Shown: positions 7,237-16,157 of the stretch, piece by piece
How positions within the stretch are numbered: position 1 is the first letter of the stretch
Layout of the letters: the number at the start of each line of letters is the position of its first letter
Assembly: GCF_023016265.1 (NCBI RefSeq)
Contig: NZ_CP095412.1
Coordinates: 3,162,001-3,226,000, forward strand
Source: Blastococcus sp. PRF04-17
GTDB lineage: Bacteria > Actinomycetota > Actinomycetes > Mycobacteriales > Geodermatophilaceae
Length of the DNA: 64,000 nucleotides
Direction of reading: 5' to 3'
Made by a program: the position numbers and the translations under genes
The notes under the pieces: model-generated
The model's input: the letters and a program-made list of their open reading frames with translations, nothing else
Told to the model about the DNA's origin: nothing
Databases searched by the model: none

Positions 7237-7395
7237 GTGTACAGCTGGATCTGGCGGCATCTGCCCGGCCACCTGCCGGCCAAGGTCCTCAGCGCCCTGG
7301 TGCTGGTGCTGGCCGTCTCCGCACTGCTGCTCTTCGTCGTCTTCCCGCAGATCGAGCCGCTCCTGCCGTTCACGGAGGTCACCATCACGCCGTGA
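7237..7395 (+). CDS. Small membrane protein of the sortase E neighbourhood
   Basis: A 52-residue protein starting at GTG 7237 after the strong ribosome site GGGAGGA. It begins YSWIWRHLPGHLPAKVL, has one membrane helix (SALVLVLAVSALLLFVVF) and ends with a short outside segment, PQIEPLLPFTEVTITP. Small proteins with this W.WRHLP.....K start and the ...PLLPF ending are found beside class E sortases or crgA in many actinobacteria. Their function is unknown. It is 32 nt downstream of srtE and almost certainly co-transcribed with it. Confidence 0.75.
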   Translation: MYSWIWRHLPGHLPAKVLSALVLVLAVSALLLFVVFPQIEPLLPFTEVTITP

Positions 7396-7405
7396 GCCCG
7401 CGGGA

Positions 7406-8689
7406 TCAGGCCGGCGGCCCGCCCACCAGCACCGCACGGAGCAGGTGCATCGCCATCGTGACGGATCGTTCCCGCACGGTCGCCCGGTCCCCCGGCAGGC
7501 GCAGGTGCCTCGCCTCGCGTCCGTCCGGGCCGGAGACGCACACGTGCACGGTGCCGACCGGTTTCTCCGGCGTACCTCCGCCCGGACCGGCGACGCCGGT
7601 GATACCGACGCCGATGTCGGCGCCGAACCGCGCGCGGGCACCGTCGGCCAGGGCGGCGGCCACCTCGGAGCTCACCGCGCCGTGCCGCTCGAGCACCTCG
7701 CCAGGGACGTCGAGCAGCAGCTCCTTGGCGGAGTTGGCGTACGCCGTGATCCCGCCGAGCACCCACGCCGACGAGCCCGGCCGCTCGGTCAGCCGGGCCG
7801 CCAGCAGACCGCCGGTGCACGACTCGGCCGTCGCGACGGTCAGCTCCCGATCTGCGAAGCCCCGCGCCACGAGTTCGTCGAGGGTCGGGCCGGTCGAGAA
7901 GAGCGTCGAGCCGTAGACGTCGGCCAGCACGGCGCCGAACCGGTCATACGCGGTCTGCGCCTCGGGCGCGAACCGGGTGACGATCTCGAGTTCGCCGTCC
8001 CGCAGGCAGGTGGTGATCTCGAGGTCGGCCAGCTCCGCCTCGTGCTCCCGCATGGTCGCGGCCAGCTGCGCCTCGAGCGTGCCCCAGAGCCGCACCGTCT
8101 CCTGCCGCAGCTCCGTGCGGCCCGCGACGGCCGCCTGAGTCGCCGCGGCGGCCACGGCCGCCGGCCACATGCCCTGCAGCTCCCCGGGAGGGCCCGGCAG
8201 GACCACGACCGTCGGTCCGGACCGGCCCTCGGCCGGGGGGACGACCAGGCCGGGCGCCGTGCCCACCGGCTCCAGCACCGTGGCGCCTACGGGCACGTGC
8301 GCCTGCTTGCGGACGCCGGCCGCCGTCGCCGCCGGATCGGCACGCCAGCCGCGACGGGCCGTGAGCCGCTCGGCGATCTCGCCGATCCGCCCCTCGAGCT
8401 CGGGATCGAGGGCCGTGGGGCGCCCCTGGAACGCGGCCACGACCTCCGCCGTCAGGTCGTCGGCGGTGGGACCGAGCCCACCGGAGGTGATGATCAGGTC
8501 GACCCCGGTGCCGGCGAGGAAAACCAGTGCGGCCTGCAGGTCCTCCGGGCGGTCGCCCACGACGACGACGTGGCCGAGGTCGACGCCGAGCAGCCGCAGT
8601 CGCTCGGCCAGCCACGGGCCGTTGCGGTCGGCGACCCGCCCGGTGAGCACCTCGGTCCCGGTCACGACGATGCCGGCGCGCGTTCCCAC
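7406..8689 (-). CDS. cinA: CinA family nicotinamide-nucleotide amidohydrolase
   Basis: A 427-residue protein with the full CinA architecture. The N-terminal MoCF (molybdopterin-binding-like) domain starts [20 protein letters not shown] and contains [16 protein letters not shown]. The C-terminal amidase domain contains [20 protein letters not shown] and [20 protein letters not shown]. The family deamidates nicotinamide mononucleotide (pyridine nucleotide salvage); the N-terminal domain is associated with ADP-ribose pyrophosphatase activity in some members. The GTG start gives MGTRAG. It is convergent with the sortase gene pair, with only 10 nt between stop codons. Confidence 0.93.
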   Translation of the reverse strand: MGTRAGIVVTGTEVLTGRVADRNGPWLAERLRLLGVDLGHVVVVGDRPEDLQAALVFLAGTGVDLIITSGGLGPTADDLTAEVVAAFQGRPTALDPELEGRIGEIAERLTARRGWRADPAATAAGVRKQAHVPVGATVLEPVGTAPGLVVPPAEGRSGPTVVVLPGPPGELQGMWPAAVAAAATQAAVAGRTELRQETVRLWGTLEAQLAATMREHEAELADLEITTCLRDGELEIVTRFAPEAQTAYDRFGAVLADVYGSTLFSTGPTLDELVARGFADRELTVATAESCTGGLLAARLTERPGSSAWVLGGITAYANSAKELLLDVPGEVLERHGAVSSEVAAALADGARARFGADIGVGITGVAGPGGGTPEKPVGTVHVCVSGPDGREARHLRLPGDRATVRERSVTMAMHLLRAVLVGGPPA

Positions 8690-8824
8690 GCGGCCGACCC
8701 TAGGGCGGCGTCCGTCCGGTCACCCGTCGAGGGCGCGCCTCGACCGGCTCATCCGTCACCGCCGTTACGGTGCTGGGGCGATGAGGTCCGATCCGAGGGC
8801 CGCCGGAGCGCGCAAGGAGGACCC

Positions 8825-9631
8825 GTGAGCACGCCGTCCGAACCGGAGCCGCCCGTGGACACGGGACCGTCGCAGTCGTCCACCCGGGAGATTCCGGTCG
8901 TCAAGCCCACGACGGGTGCCACCGCGGTGCAGAGCCTGCCGCCGCACCCGGGCGCGACCACCCCGGCGCCGGTTCCGCCCGCGCCCGGGCCGATGGAGGC
9001 AGCGCAGCCCACCGGGCCGGTCGACTTCGTGCCGGGCTTGCCCGGGGTGGGCACCCCGCCACCCCCGCGCACCGCGGCGCACGCGACACCGCCGCCTCCC
9101 CAGCCGGCGCCTGCCCCGCAGCACGCACCTCCCGCCGCCGCACCTCCCGCTGCCGCACCTCCCGCTGCCGCCCAGGAGGCCTCCCCGGTCTGGCCGGACA
9201 CCCTGCTGGACGCGGACGAGGCGGCCACCGGACGCCGGCGCAAGGAGCGGACCCCGCGCGAGCGGACTCCGCAGGACCGTGCGGCGGTCCTCGGGCTGGG
9301 GTTGGTCGTGCTGAGCCTGGCGCTGCTCGAACTCGGCCTGATCGCGGGTTTCGGCGAGGACTCCTACTGGCGGACCGTTCCCCTCTGGTCCGGGTTCGCC
9401 ACCGTGTGCGTGCTCGTGGGCGTCCTCGTCTTCGCGGCCTTCTACCGGGGCGGCGACCGGGACCGGTCCGGGCCCGCCTGGCGGCTGGCCGCGGGCGGGC
9501 TCGTCGGCCTCGCCGTCTTCTGGCTGCTCGTCGTGCTGCCCGTCGTCGCCAGCGACCGGGGTTTCGTGCTCACCGCGTCACTCGCTGCGCTGGGCGGTGC
9601 CCTCTGGATCGGACCGCGCCGCAGGTCCTGA
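8825..9631 (+). CDS. Proline-rich N-terminus, four-helix membrane protein of unknown function
   Basis: A 268-residue protein from GTG 8825, chosen for the strong AAGGAGG upstream. Residues 1-120 are a disordered Pro/Ala-rich segment with PAAAPPAAAPPAAA repeats. A basic patch (GRRRKERTPRERTPQDR) follows, then about four membrane helices: VLGLGLVVLSLALLELGLI, the FATVCVLVGVLVFAAFY segment, LVGLAVFWLLVVLPVVA and LTASLAALGGALWIG. No enzyme motif is visible. It faces away from cinA, and the 135-bp gap holds both promoters. It is convergent with the phosphatase gene, whose stop codon lies 5 nt beyond this one. Not recognised. Confidence 0.6.
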   Translation: MSTPSEPEPPVDTGPSQSSTREIPVVKPTTGATAVQSLPPHPGATTPAPVPPAPGPMEAAQPTGPVDFVPGLPGVGTPPPPRTAAHATPPPPQPAPAPQHAPPAAAPPAAAPPAAAQEASPVWPDTLLDADEAATGRRRKERTPRERTPQDRAAVLGLGLVVLSLALLELGLIAGFGEDSYWRTVPLWSGFATVCVLVGVLVFAAFYRGGDRDRSGPAWRLAAGGLVGLAVFWLLVVLPVVASDRGFVLTASLAALGGALWIGPRRRS

Positions 9632-9636
9632 GCTGG

Positions 9637-11433
9637 TCAGCCCGCCGACCGCAGGGCCAGCAGCGCCACGTCGTCGTCCAGCGCCCGGGGCAGCACGGCG
9701 AGCAACCGGTCGCAGAGCTCGTCGAGAGGCACCTGCTGCATGCCGGCCAGCGCGTCGATCAGCCACGCGAGGCCGGCGTCGAGGGTCGCTCCCCGGCGCT
9801 CGATCAGCCCGTCGGTGTAGAGCAGCAGCGTCGCCCCCGCGGGCAGTGGCGTGGAGTGCTCCTCCCGCCGAGCGTCCGCTTCGACGCCGAGCAGCCGGTT
9901 CGGCTCCCGCTCCAGGAGCGTGACCGCGCCGTCGGACCCCAGCAGGAGCGGTGGCGGGTGGCCGGCGTTCGACCACCGCAGCAGGTGCCCGTCCGCGACC
10001 CGTCCAACCCGGGCCAGCACGGCGGTGGCGAGCGTGTCGACGGCGAGATCGCCGAGCGCGTGGTCCAGCGCGCTCAGCACGCGCGCGGGTGACTCCGGCT
10101 GGCTGTGCGCGACACCGCGCAGGACGTTGCGCACCTGCGCCATGGCCGCCGCCGCGTGGCGGTCGTGCCCGGAGACGTCGCCGATGACCAGCATCGTGCT
10201 GCCGTCGGCGACGAGGAACGCGTCGTACCAGTCACCGCCGACCTGGGCCTGCTCGGCCGCCGGCACGTAGCGCACGGCGATCTCGAGGTCAGCCAGCTCC
10301 GGCGGCTCGGTCAGCAGACTGCGCTGCAGCGCCTCGGCCATGCCACGCACCGCCGCGTTCGCCGCCTGCTCGGCCTGGCGGGTCTGGATGCGGTCGAGCA
10401 CCTGCGCGCACTGCGCGGCGAAGGCCTCGAGCAGCTCGACGTCCTGCGACGTGAAGGCCCGCCGCTGCGACCAGCCGACCGTGAGCGACCCCAGGACGCG
10501 GGCACCGGCCTGCAGGGGCAGCGCGACGCACGCCTCGGTACCGGTGGAGGCGAAGACGTCGGCGTTCTCCTTCGCGAACACGATGCCCGCCGCGCGGTCG
10601 GGCAGGACGACGGTGCGGCCGCTGCGGGCGGCCACGGTGGCCGGCAGCGGCGAGGTCAGGGGCAGGTCGCCGTACCGGCCCCGTCCCTGCGCGAAGCCAC
10701 CGGTGCGCACCAGCCGGAGCCCGTCGACGCCCTCGCGGACGCCCATCGCGGCCCCATGGGCCCCCAGTGCCTCCAGCCCGCCCTCGGTGATGATGCGGAC
10801 GAGGTCGTCGATGGTCTCGGCGGAGGCCAGGTCCAGCGCCACACCGGCCAGCGCCGCCAGCCGGCGGGCCGTCGCCACTTCCGCCTCGCGCGAGGCCGCC
10901 AGCTCCAGCGCGCGGGTGTGCAGGTCGGACTCGACCTCCAGCACGCGACGACGCCACTCGGCGTCGCGGCTGCCGTTCTCGCCTCCGGTGCGCTGGGCGA
11001 GGACGTAGTCGGTGATGTCCTCGGCCCGCTGGATGACGTAGCGGCGACCGCCGGTCGCGTCCAGCACGGGGATGCTGATCAGGCTCCAGAAGCGCTTGTC
11101 GAACCCGCCCCGGCCGTCGGGGATGTCGTACTCCTGCAGCTCCATGGTGTCGATGCGGCCCGTGCTCAGGGCGCGCTCGAAGCTGGCCCTGATCTTCCCC
11201 GCCCCGCCGTCGGGATCGGAGTCGTTCGGGTTGCCCGGGAAGGCCTCGAACACGGGGCGGCCGACGAGCTCCTCGAGGGAACGGCCGGTCGTGCGGAGGT
11301 AGGCGGGATTGGCGTCGGCGATGACCAGGTCGGGCGTCATCACCAGGTAGGGCGTCGGCATGGCCCGGAAGATCGCCGCGTAGTCGGTCGGGAGCGGCTC
11401 GCCGGACGACCGGTCGCCCGGCACCTCGCTCAC
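9637..11433 (-). CDS. PAS-GAF-PP2C (SpoIIE-type) serine phosphatase
   Basis: About 598 residues from a GTG at 11433 (VSEVPGDRSSGEPLPTDY). The frame stays open another 357 nt upstream, but that part overlaps the end of the kinase gene and has a different codon character. The PAS domain is near residues 15-130 (AMPTPYLVMTPDLVIADANP, then the VI.RAEDITDYV end). The GAF domain is near 200-350. The PPM/SpoIIE phosphatase domain is C-terminal (VGGDWYDAFLV, MLVIGDVSGHDRHAAAAMAQ, LLLYTDGLIERRGATLD). Such RsbU-type phosphatases usually dephosphorylate anti-sigma-factor antagonists in partner-switching stress pathways; none of those partners is adjacent. It lies downstream of two Ser/Thr kinases on the same strand, which suggests a signalling cluster. 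Confidence 0.85.
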   Translation of the reverse strand: MSEVPGDRSSGEPLPTDYAAIFRAMPTPYLVMTPDLVIADANPAYLRTTGRSLEELVGRPVFEAFPGNPNDSDPDGGAGKIRASFERALSTGRIDTMELQEYDIPDGRGGFDKRFWSLISIPVLDATGGRRYVIQRAEDITDYVLAQRTGGENGSRDAEWRRRVLEVESDLHTRALELAASREAEVATARRLAALAGVALDLASAETIDDLVRIITEGGLEALGAHGAAMGVREGVDGLRLVRTGGFAQGRGRYGDLPLTSPLPATVAARSGRTVVLPDRAAGIVFAKENADVFASTGTEACVALPLQAGARVLGSLTVGWSQRRAFTSQDVELLEAFAAQCAQVLDRIQTRQAEQAANAAVRGMAEALQRSLLTEPPELADLEIAVRYVPAAEQAQVGGDWYDAFLVADGSTMLVIGDVSGHDRHAAAAMAQVRNVLRGVAHSQPESPARVLSALDHALGDLAVDTLATAVLARVGRVADGHLLRWSNAGHPPPLLLGSDGAVTLLEREPNRLLGVEADARREEHSTPLPAGATLLLYTDGLIERRGATLDAGLAWLIDALAGMQQVPLDELCDRLLAVLPRALDDDVALLALRSAG

Positions 11434-11533
11434 GTCGTCGTCCGCCCGGCTGCTCGTGGTGGGACCCGGCAGTCCCGGGTCATCGCCGATACTGCCATGC
11501 CGCGGGGTCGCCGCTGCGGACGAGCCGCCCGGC

Positions 11534-12988
11534 TCAGGGGCCGTTCCCCCGACCCCTGCCGCCGCTGCCCTCGTCGCTCCCACCCCTGCCCTTCGCCCTG
11601 TCCTTCGCCGTGGCCTTCGCCGTGCCCTTCGCCGTGCCCTTCGCCTCGTCCTCCGCCGTGCCGCCGGCAGCCGTCTCCCCCGCCGGTCGCTCCGGCACGG
11701 CAGCGGCGACCTCCGTGGGGACCGACGCCGGGGCGGACGGCGGGGCGGGGACCGGCGGGGCGACGGCGTACGACACCGCGATGCGCTCACCCACGGCCAC
11801 GGCGCCGACCGGCGTGATGCCGGTGACGGTCCCCGGCGGGGAGCCGGCCGTCTCGACGGCGATCAGCTCGACCGCGAGGCCCAGCGCGGCGAGCGCCGCC
11901 TGGACCTCGCCGACGGGCCGGCCGACGTGGTCCCCCGCGGCGAGGAGGACCGCAGCCGGCGTCGTCGGGCCCGTCTCCGTCGCGACGGCCGGCGCAGCAG
12001 GAGGTGAGCCCAGGACGTGGGACGCCGCGACCGCGATCCCCGCCCCCGCGAGGAGGGCCAGGGCCGGGACGAGCAGCGGGCGGCGACGCACGGTCGCCGC
12101 CCGGCCGACGGCGGGCAGCAGGTGGGTGCCGCCGTCCCGGGGTGCGCGAGGCAGCATCCGGCCGGCCCGGACGTCGTCCACGGCGTCCCGGAACGCCGCG
12201 CCGTCGGGGAACCGTCGGGTCGGGTCCTTGACCAGGGCCCGCTCGATCAGCCGGCGGAGGTTCTCGGGAACGTCCGCCGGGAGCGGGCCGGGCACCTCGC
12301 GGAGCTGTCGCAGGGCGATCTGGACGGGGTTCTCCCCGTCGAAGGCGCGCCGACCGGCCAGGCACTCGTAGCCGATCAACCCGAGCGCGTAGACGTCGCT
12401 GGCCGAGGTCGCCTTGCCACCGGCCGCCTGCTCCGGTGAGAGGTAGTGCGCGGTGCCGACCACCTGCCCGGTCTTCGTCAACGGCACGCTGGACGCCGAC
12501 CAGGCGATGCCGAAGTCGGTGATCGTGACGACGCCGTCGACGCCGACCAGGACGTTGCCCGGCTTCACGTCGCGGTGCACCACGCCTGCCCGGTGAGCGG
12601 CGGCCAGCGCGGCGGCGGTCTGCCGCAGGACGTCCAGGGTGCGCTCGACGTCGAGCCGCCCCTCGCGGGCCAGCAGGTCCGACAGCGCCTCACCGTGGAC
12701 GAGTTCCATCACCAGGTAGGCGACCTCCTCCGGGCCGGCCGGCGCCTCGCCGTAGTCGTGCACCGTGGCGATGTTGCGGTGCGCGAGGACGGCGGCGTGC
12801 TGCGCCTCCGCCCGGAAGCGGGCGACGAACGTGGGATCGCCGGTGAACTCGCTGCGCAGCACCTTCACGGCGACCTCGCGGCTCAGCAGGACGTCCCGCG
12901 CCCGCCACACCTGCCCCATGCCACCGGTGGCCAGGAGCTCGCACAGTTCGTATCGGTTCCCGAGCAGGGCGGGCGCCGCTGCGGTCAT
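11534..12988 (-). CDS. Ser/Thr protein kinase with one PASTA-like domain and a Lys-rich tail
   Basis: A 484-residue membrane kinase starting at ATG 12988 (MTAAAPALLGNRYELCELL). The kinase domain covers about residues 10-270. It shows GGMGQVWRA (Gly loop), VAVKVL (catalytic Lys), HRDVKPGNVLVG (catalytic loop), ITDFGIA (DFG) and GTAHYLSPEQA (activation segment). A single membrane helix (LLVPALALLAGAGIAVAASH) leads to one PASTA-like extracellular domain (VGRPVGEVQAALAALGLAVE). The C-terminus is an unusual basic tract of KGTAKGTAKATAKDRAKGRG type. It sits downstream of a paralogous kinase (53-nt gap) and upstream of a SpoIIE-type phosphatase. PASTA domains bind peptidoglycan fragments or lipid II, so it is probably a cell-wall sensor. 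Confidence 0.88.
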   Translation of the reverse strand: MTAAAPALLGNRYELCELLATGGMGQVWRARDVLLSREVAVKVLRSEFTGDPTFVARFRAEAQHAAVLAHRNIATVHDYGEAPAGPEEVAYLVMELVHGEALSDLLAREGRLDVERTLDVLRQTAAALAAAHRAGVVHRDVKPGNVLVGVDGVVTITDFGIAWSASSVPLTKTGQVVGTAHYLSPEQAAGGKATSASDVYALGLIGYECLAGRRAFDGENPVQIALRQLREVPGPLPADVPENLRRLIERALVKDPTRRFPDGAAFRDAVDDVRAGRMLPRAPRDGGTHLLPAVGRAATVRRRPLLVPALALLAGAGIAVAASHVLGSPPAAPAVATETGPTTPAAVLLAAGDHVGRPVGEVQAALAALGLAVELIAVETAGSPPGTVTGITPVGAVAVGERIAVSYAVAPPVPAPPSAPASVPTEVAAAVPERPAGETAAGGTAEDEAKGTAKGTAKATAKDRAKGRGGSDEGSGGRGRGNGP

Positions 12989-13040
12989 GGGACGAAGCGT
13001 CCCCCGACGGCAGGGAGCATCCCTCCCGAGAGCGGGGGTG

Positions 13041-14660
13041 TCACCCGGTCGCGGTGTCGGACGTCGCCGGGGCCGACGACGTCCCCGCGCTCGTCGACGG
13101 AGCCGGCGTCGTGGTGGTCGGGGACTCGGTGGCTGGCTCGCTCGGCGTGCTGGTCTCCGGCGCCTGTGTCTCGGAGTCGGTCGGCGTGGCGGGCAGCGTC
13201 TCCTCGGCCGCGCCGTCGGTGGGCTGCGCCGCCCCGTCGTCGGCGGCTCCCTCGGTCGGCCCACCGGCACTGTCCTCGGTCGGGCCGCCGCCGGTCGTGG
13301 CCGACCCGCCGACGGCCGCACCGGTCACCCCCGCGCCACCGGAGGAACCCTCGCCGCCGCCCTCGACGCCGCTCGGCCCGATGGCGTAGGTGACCACGAC
13401 GGTGTCGCCGGGCGACAGCGGCTCGCCGTCGGGCTCCACGGCCGTGACCCTGTCCGGAACGGCGTCGGCACGGCGTTCCGAGCGGAGTTCGACGTCCAGC
13501 CCCAGGGCCGTCAGCCGCTCCGCGACCTCCCCGACCGGGTCGCCGACGAAGTCCGCGGCGTCGAGCACGATGGAACCTGCGTCCCGCTGCTCGGCGGCAT
13601 TGGCCGGCGCACCGGGGGACGAGTCGGTGAGCGCCTGGACCAGCGCCACGGCGATGCCGGCTCCGGCGAGCAACCCGAGCAGCGGCAGCAGGACCATGGC
13701 GATCCGCCCGCGGCGCGGGTCCCGCGGAGGGCGGCTGACCGCACGGGTGTCCGCGGCATCGGTGCGCGGCGGGGGAACCACCGCGGCGGGGACGGCGCGG
13801 GTGGTGGCGGCCGGCAGTGGTCGACCGGCCCGGATGGCATCGATGGCCGCGACGAAGGCGTCGCCGTCGGCGTAGCGCTCGTCGGCGTCCTTGACCAGCG
13901 CCCGGCAGATCAGCTCGCGCACGTCCTCGGGCAGTTCACCGGGCAGCGGCTCGGGCTCCTGCCGGACCTGCATGAGCGCGATGGTGACGGGGTTGTCGCC
14001 CTCGAAGGCGGGGCGCCCCACGAGGCACTCGTAGCCGATCAGACCCAGGGCGTAGACATCACTGGCCGGCGTGGCCGGGCGTCCCTCGGCCTGCTCCGGG
14101 GAGAGGTACTGAGGCGTTCCGATGACCTGACCGGTCCGGGTGAGCGCGACGCTCCTGGCCGAGTGGGCGATACCGAAGTCGGTGATCTTGACACTGCCGT
14201 CGGGACGGACCAGGACGTTGCCCGGCTTCACGTCGCGGTGCACCATGCCCGCCCGGTGCGCCTCGCCGAGGGCGAAGGCGGTCTGCCGCAGCAGCGAGAG
14301 CGTGGTCTCGGTGGACAGCGCACCCTCGCGCGCGAGCAGCGCGGACAGGGGTTCACCGTCCACGAGCTCCATGACGAGATAGGCGAGGGTCTCCCCCGTG
14401 CCGTCCTGGGCGATCTCCTCGCCGTAGTCGAAGACGGCGGCGATGTTGGGGTGGCTCAGCGATGCGGCGTGCTGGGCCTCGGCCCGGAAGCGGGCGAGGA
14501 ACGTCGGGTCACCGGTGTACTCGCTGCGAAGGACCTTGACGGCGACCGGGCGGTGCAGGGCGATGTCATGTCCCTGCCAGACCTGGCCCATGCCGCCGGA
14601 GGCGATCAGCTGGTGCAGTTCGTAGCGGTCGCCCAGGCACCGTCGTCCTGGTTCCACCAC
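13041..14660 (-). CDS. Ser/Thr protein kinase with one PASTA-like domain and a Thr/Ser-rich tail
   Basis: A 539-residue kinase from tandem GTG codons at 14660. The kinase domain is residues ~10-270: ASGGMGQVWQG, VAVKVLRSEYTGDPTFLARF, HRDVKPGNVLV, ITDFGIAHSARSVALT and GTPQYLSPEQA. The membrane helix is near 315-335 (IAMVLLPLLGLLAGAGIAVA). One PASTA-like domain follows (FVGDPVGEVAERLTALGLDV, ending VVVTYAIGPSG), then a long Thr/Pro/Glu-rich, wall-spanning tail. It closely resembles the next kinase downstream, so the pair probably arose by duplication. The shared GDP(S/T)F(L/V)ARFR.EA motif also links them to the PknA-type kinase at 44.9 kb. Confidence 0.9.
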   Translation of the reverse strand: MVEPGRRCLGDRYELHQLIASGGMGQVWQGHDIALHRPVAVKVLRSEYTGDPTFLARFRAEAQHAASLSHPNIAAVFDYGEEIAQDGTGETLAYLVMELVDGEPLSALLAREGALSTETTLSLLRQTAFALGEAHRAGMVHRDVKPGNVLVRPDGSVKITDFGIAHSARSVALTRTGQVIGTPQYLSPEQAEGRPATPASDVYALGLIGYECLVGRPAFEGDNPVTIALMQVRQEPEPLPGELPEDVRELICRALVKDADERYADGDAFVAAIDAIRAGRPLPAATTRAVPAAVVPPPRTDAADTRAVSRPPRDPRRGRIAMVLLPLLGLLAGAGIAVALVQALTDSSPGAPANAAEQRDAGSIVLDAADFVGDPVGEVAERLTALGLDVELRSERRADAVPDRVTAVEPDGEPLSPGDTVVVTYAIGPSGVEGGGEGSSGGAGVTGAAVGGSATTGGGPTEDSAGGPTEGAADDGAAQPTDGAAEETLPATPTDSETQAPETSTPSEPATESPTTTTPAPSTSAGTSSAPATSDTATG

Positions 14661-14944
14661 GGTGGGTCACTCCTCGAATCTCCGGTCGGCAGGCTGTGGG
14701 CCGCCTCGTCGCCGCCCAGGGGCGTCCGTCGGGCCCCCGTGCTCCGTGTCCATTTGCGGCCGCCGCTACACATGCCGGCGGTCCGCGTGCCGCCGACGGG
14801 CGACAGGAGCCGCCGGCCGTGCGGCACCACTCCGGCGTGGCGGCTGCGATACGTGGTGGATCGGTCACAGCCACGGCGCATGCAGCGCGCTCCCGACGCC
14901 ATGACAGGGTTGCCTCCAGGACCGACCCGAGAGGCAGGACGACG

Positions 14945-15730
14945 ATGTCCGACGCAACGAGCACAGTGACCCGGGAGGACGCCGACGACGTCGCCACGCT
15001 CACGCTGCGACGGCCCGGGTTGTCGCACGCGACGCGCGGCGACCTGCTCGCCGCCGTGCAGGCGATCGCCGACGACGAGAACGTGCGCGCGGTGCTGCTG
15101 ACCGGTACGGGGCGGGCCTTCTGCGTGGGACAGGACCTCGCCGAGCACGTGGAGTCGCTGCGCGGTGACGCCGCCCGCTCCCTCTCGGTGGTGGAGGACG
15201 AGTACAACCCGCTGGTGCTGGCGTTGGCCGCACTGCGGGTGCCGGTGGTGGTCGGCATCAACGGCGCCTGCGCGGGGGCCGGACTGGGCATCGCACTGGC
15301 CGGCGACCTGCGGGTCGCGGCGGCCGGCGCCAAGTTCACCACGGCGTTCACCGGCATCGGGCTGTCCAGCGACTCGGCGCTGGCGGCCCGGCTGGTGCAC
15401 ACCGTCGGTGCCTCACGGGCGGCTCAGCTCCTGCTGCTGCCCGAGCCCTTCCCGGCCGAGAAGGCCGAGGAGTGGGGTCTGGTCCACCGTGTCGTTCCGC
15501 CCGAGCAGGTCCACGCGGAGGCGTTCGCTCTGGCCAGCCGGCTGGCGCACGGGCCGACGGCCGCCTATCGGGCGGTCAAGACGGTGCTGGCCACCGCCGC
15601 CACGGACACGCTCGAGGAGACCTTGGCCCTCGAGGCCCGGCTGCAGACGGAGCTCGGGCAGACCGCGGACCACACCGAGGCGGTCGAGGCGTTCCTGGCC
15701 AAGCGGGCACCGGAGTTCACCGGCCGCTGA
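14945..15730 (+). CDS. Enoyl-CoA hydratase/isomerase (PaaG-like)
   Basis: A 261-residue crotonase-fold protein from ATG 14945. The oxyanion-hole signatures are GTGRAFCVGQDLAEH and INGACAGAGLGIALAGDLRV. The stretch FTGIGLSSDSALAARL carries an Asp (SSD) where PaaG-type isomerases have their single acidic catalytic residue; classical hydratases have Glu there. The C-terminal TAAYRAVKTVLATA and EAVEAFLAKRAPEF are typical of the family. Likely role: hydration or double-bond isomerisation of an acyl-CoA in fatty acid or phenylacetate breakdown; the substrate cannot be told. It is monocistronic and divergent from the kinase gene, with a 284-bp gap that holds both promoters but no motif I recognise. 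Confidence 0.88.
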   Translation: MSDATSTVTREDADDVATLTLRRPGLSHATRGDLLAAVQAIADDENVRAVLLTGTGRAFCVGQDLAEHVESLRGDAARSLSVVEDEYNPLVLALAALRVPVVVGINGACAGAGLGIALAGDLRVAAAGAKFTTAFTGIGLSSDSALAARLVHTVGASRAAQLLLLPEPFPAEKAEEWGLVHRVVPPEQVHAEAFALASRLAHGPTAAYRAVKTVLATAATDTLEETLALEARLQTELGQTADHTEAVEAFLAKRAPEFTGR

Positions 15731-15810
15731 GGCAGGCGCGCCGACCGTGACGTGTGCACCTGCCGTCGGGGCGAGCTCCCCCACCCGGCGACAGGGCGTC
15801 TGGGGTACCG

Positions 15811-16041
15811 CTAGCGCGACAGGACGGTGCAGGCAGGGCAGACGTCGCGGGCGGCGACCGGCCACGCCTGGTCCGTCGAGACGCGGGCCAGCGACCCGCA
15901 GAGCGTCAGCTCGCAGGCGCCGTCCACCTCGGCCGGCGGCCGGTGCATCTCGACGGCGTGCCACATGGCCGCGGTCGGGCCGTGGGCACGGCTGCGGGCG
16001 GCGACGACGGTGGCGGTGGTGGGCAGCGTCTGCACGGTCAT
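15811..16041 (-). CDS. Small Cys-containing hypothetical protein
   Basis: A 76-residue protein starting MTVQTLPTTATVVAARSRA. It has conserved-looking cysteines: C-E-L-T-L-C near the middle and CPAC in DVCPACTVLSR near the end. This gives a possible Zn- or Fe-S-binding pattern of two Cys pairs. Codon use is typical of genes in this genome (GC-rich third positions on this strand). It faces left, divergent from the MBL hydrolase, and stops 80 nt from the enoyl-CoA hydratase. Not recognised beyond resemblance to small actinobacterial CxxC proteins. Confidence 0.5.
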   Translation of the reverse strand: MTVQTLPTTATVVAARSRAHGPTAAMWHAVEMHRPPAEVDGACELTLCGSLARVSTDQAWPVAARDVCPACTVLSR

Positions 16042-16157
16042 GTGCAGGCATTCGGCAGGACGCCGCCCGGGTGTTACGGGCCGAGGCGACGGCCTCCCCG
16101 GACGGGGGATCCCGGCCAGCGGAGCACCGCCGGCCGGCGCCGGGCAGGATGCCTGCC

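Noticed and set aside
11434-11790. N-terminal extension of the PAS-GAF-PP2C phosphatase
   Set aside because: The extension overlaps the 3' end of the kinase gene and is an Arg/Pro-rich shadow of its Lys-rich tail. The GTG at 11433 precedes the PAS domain directly.
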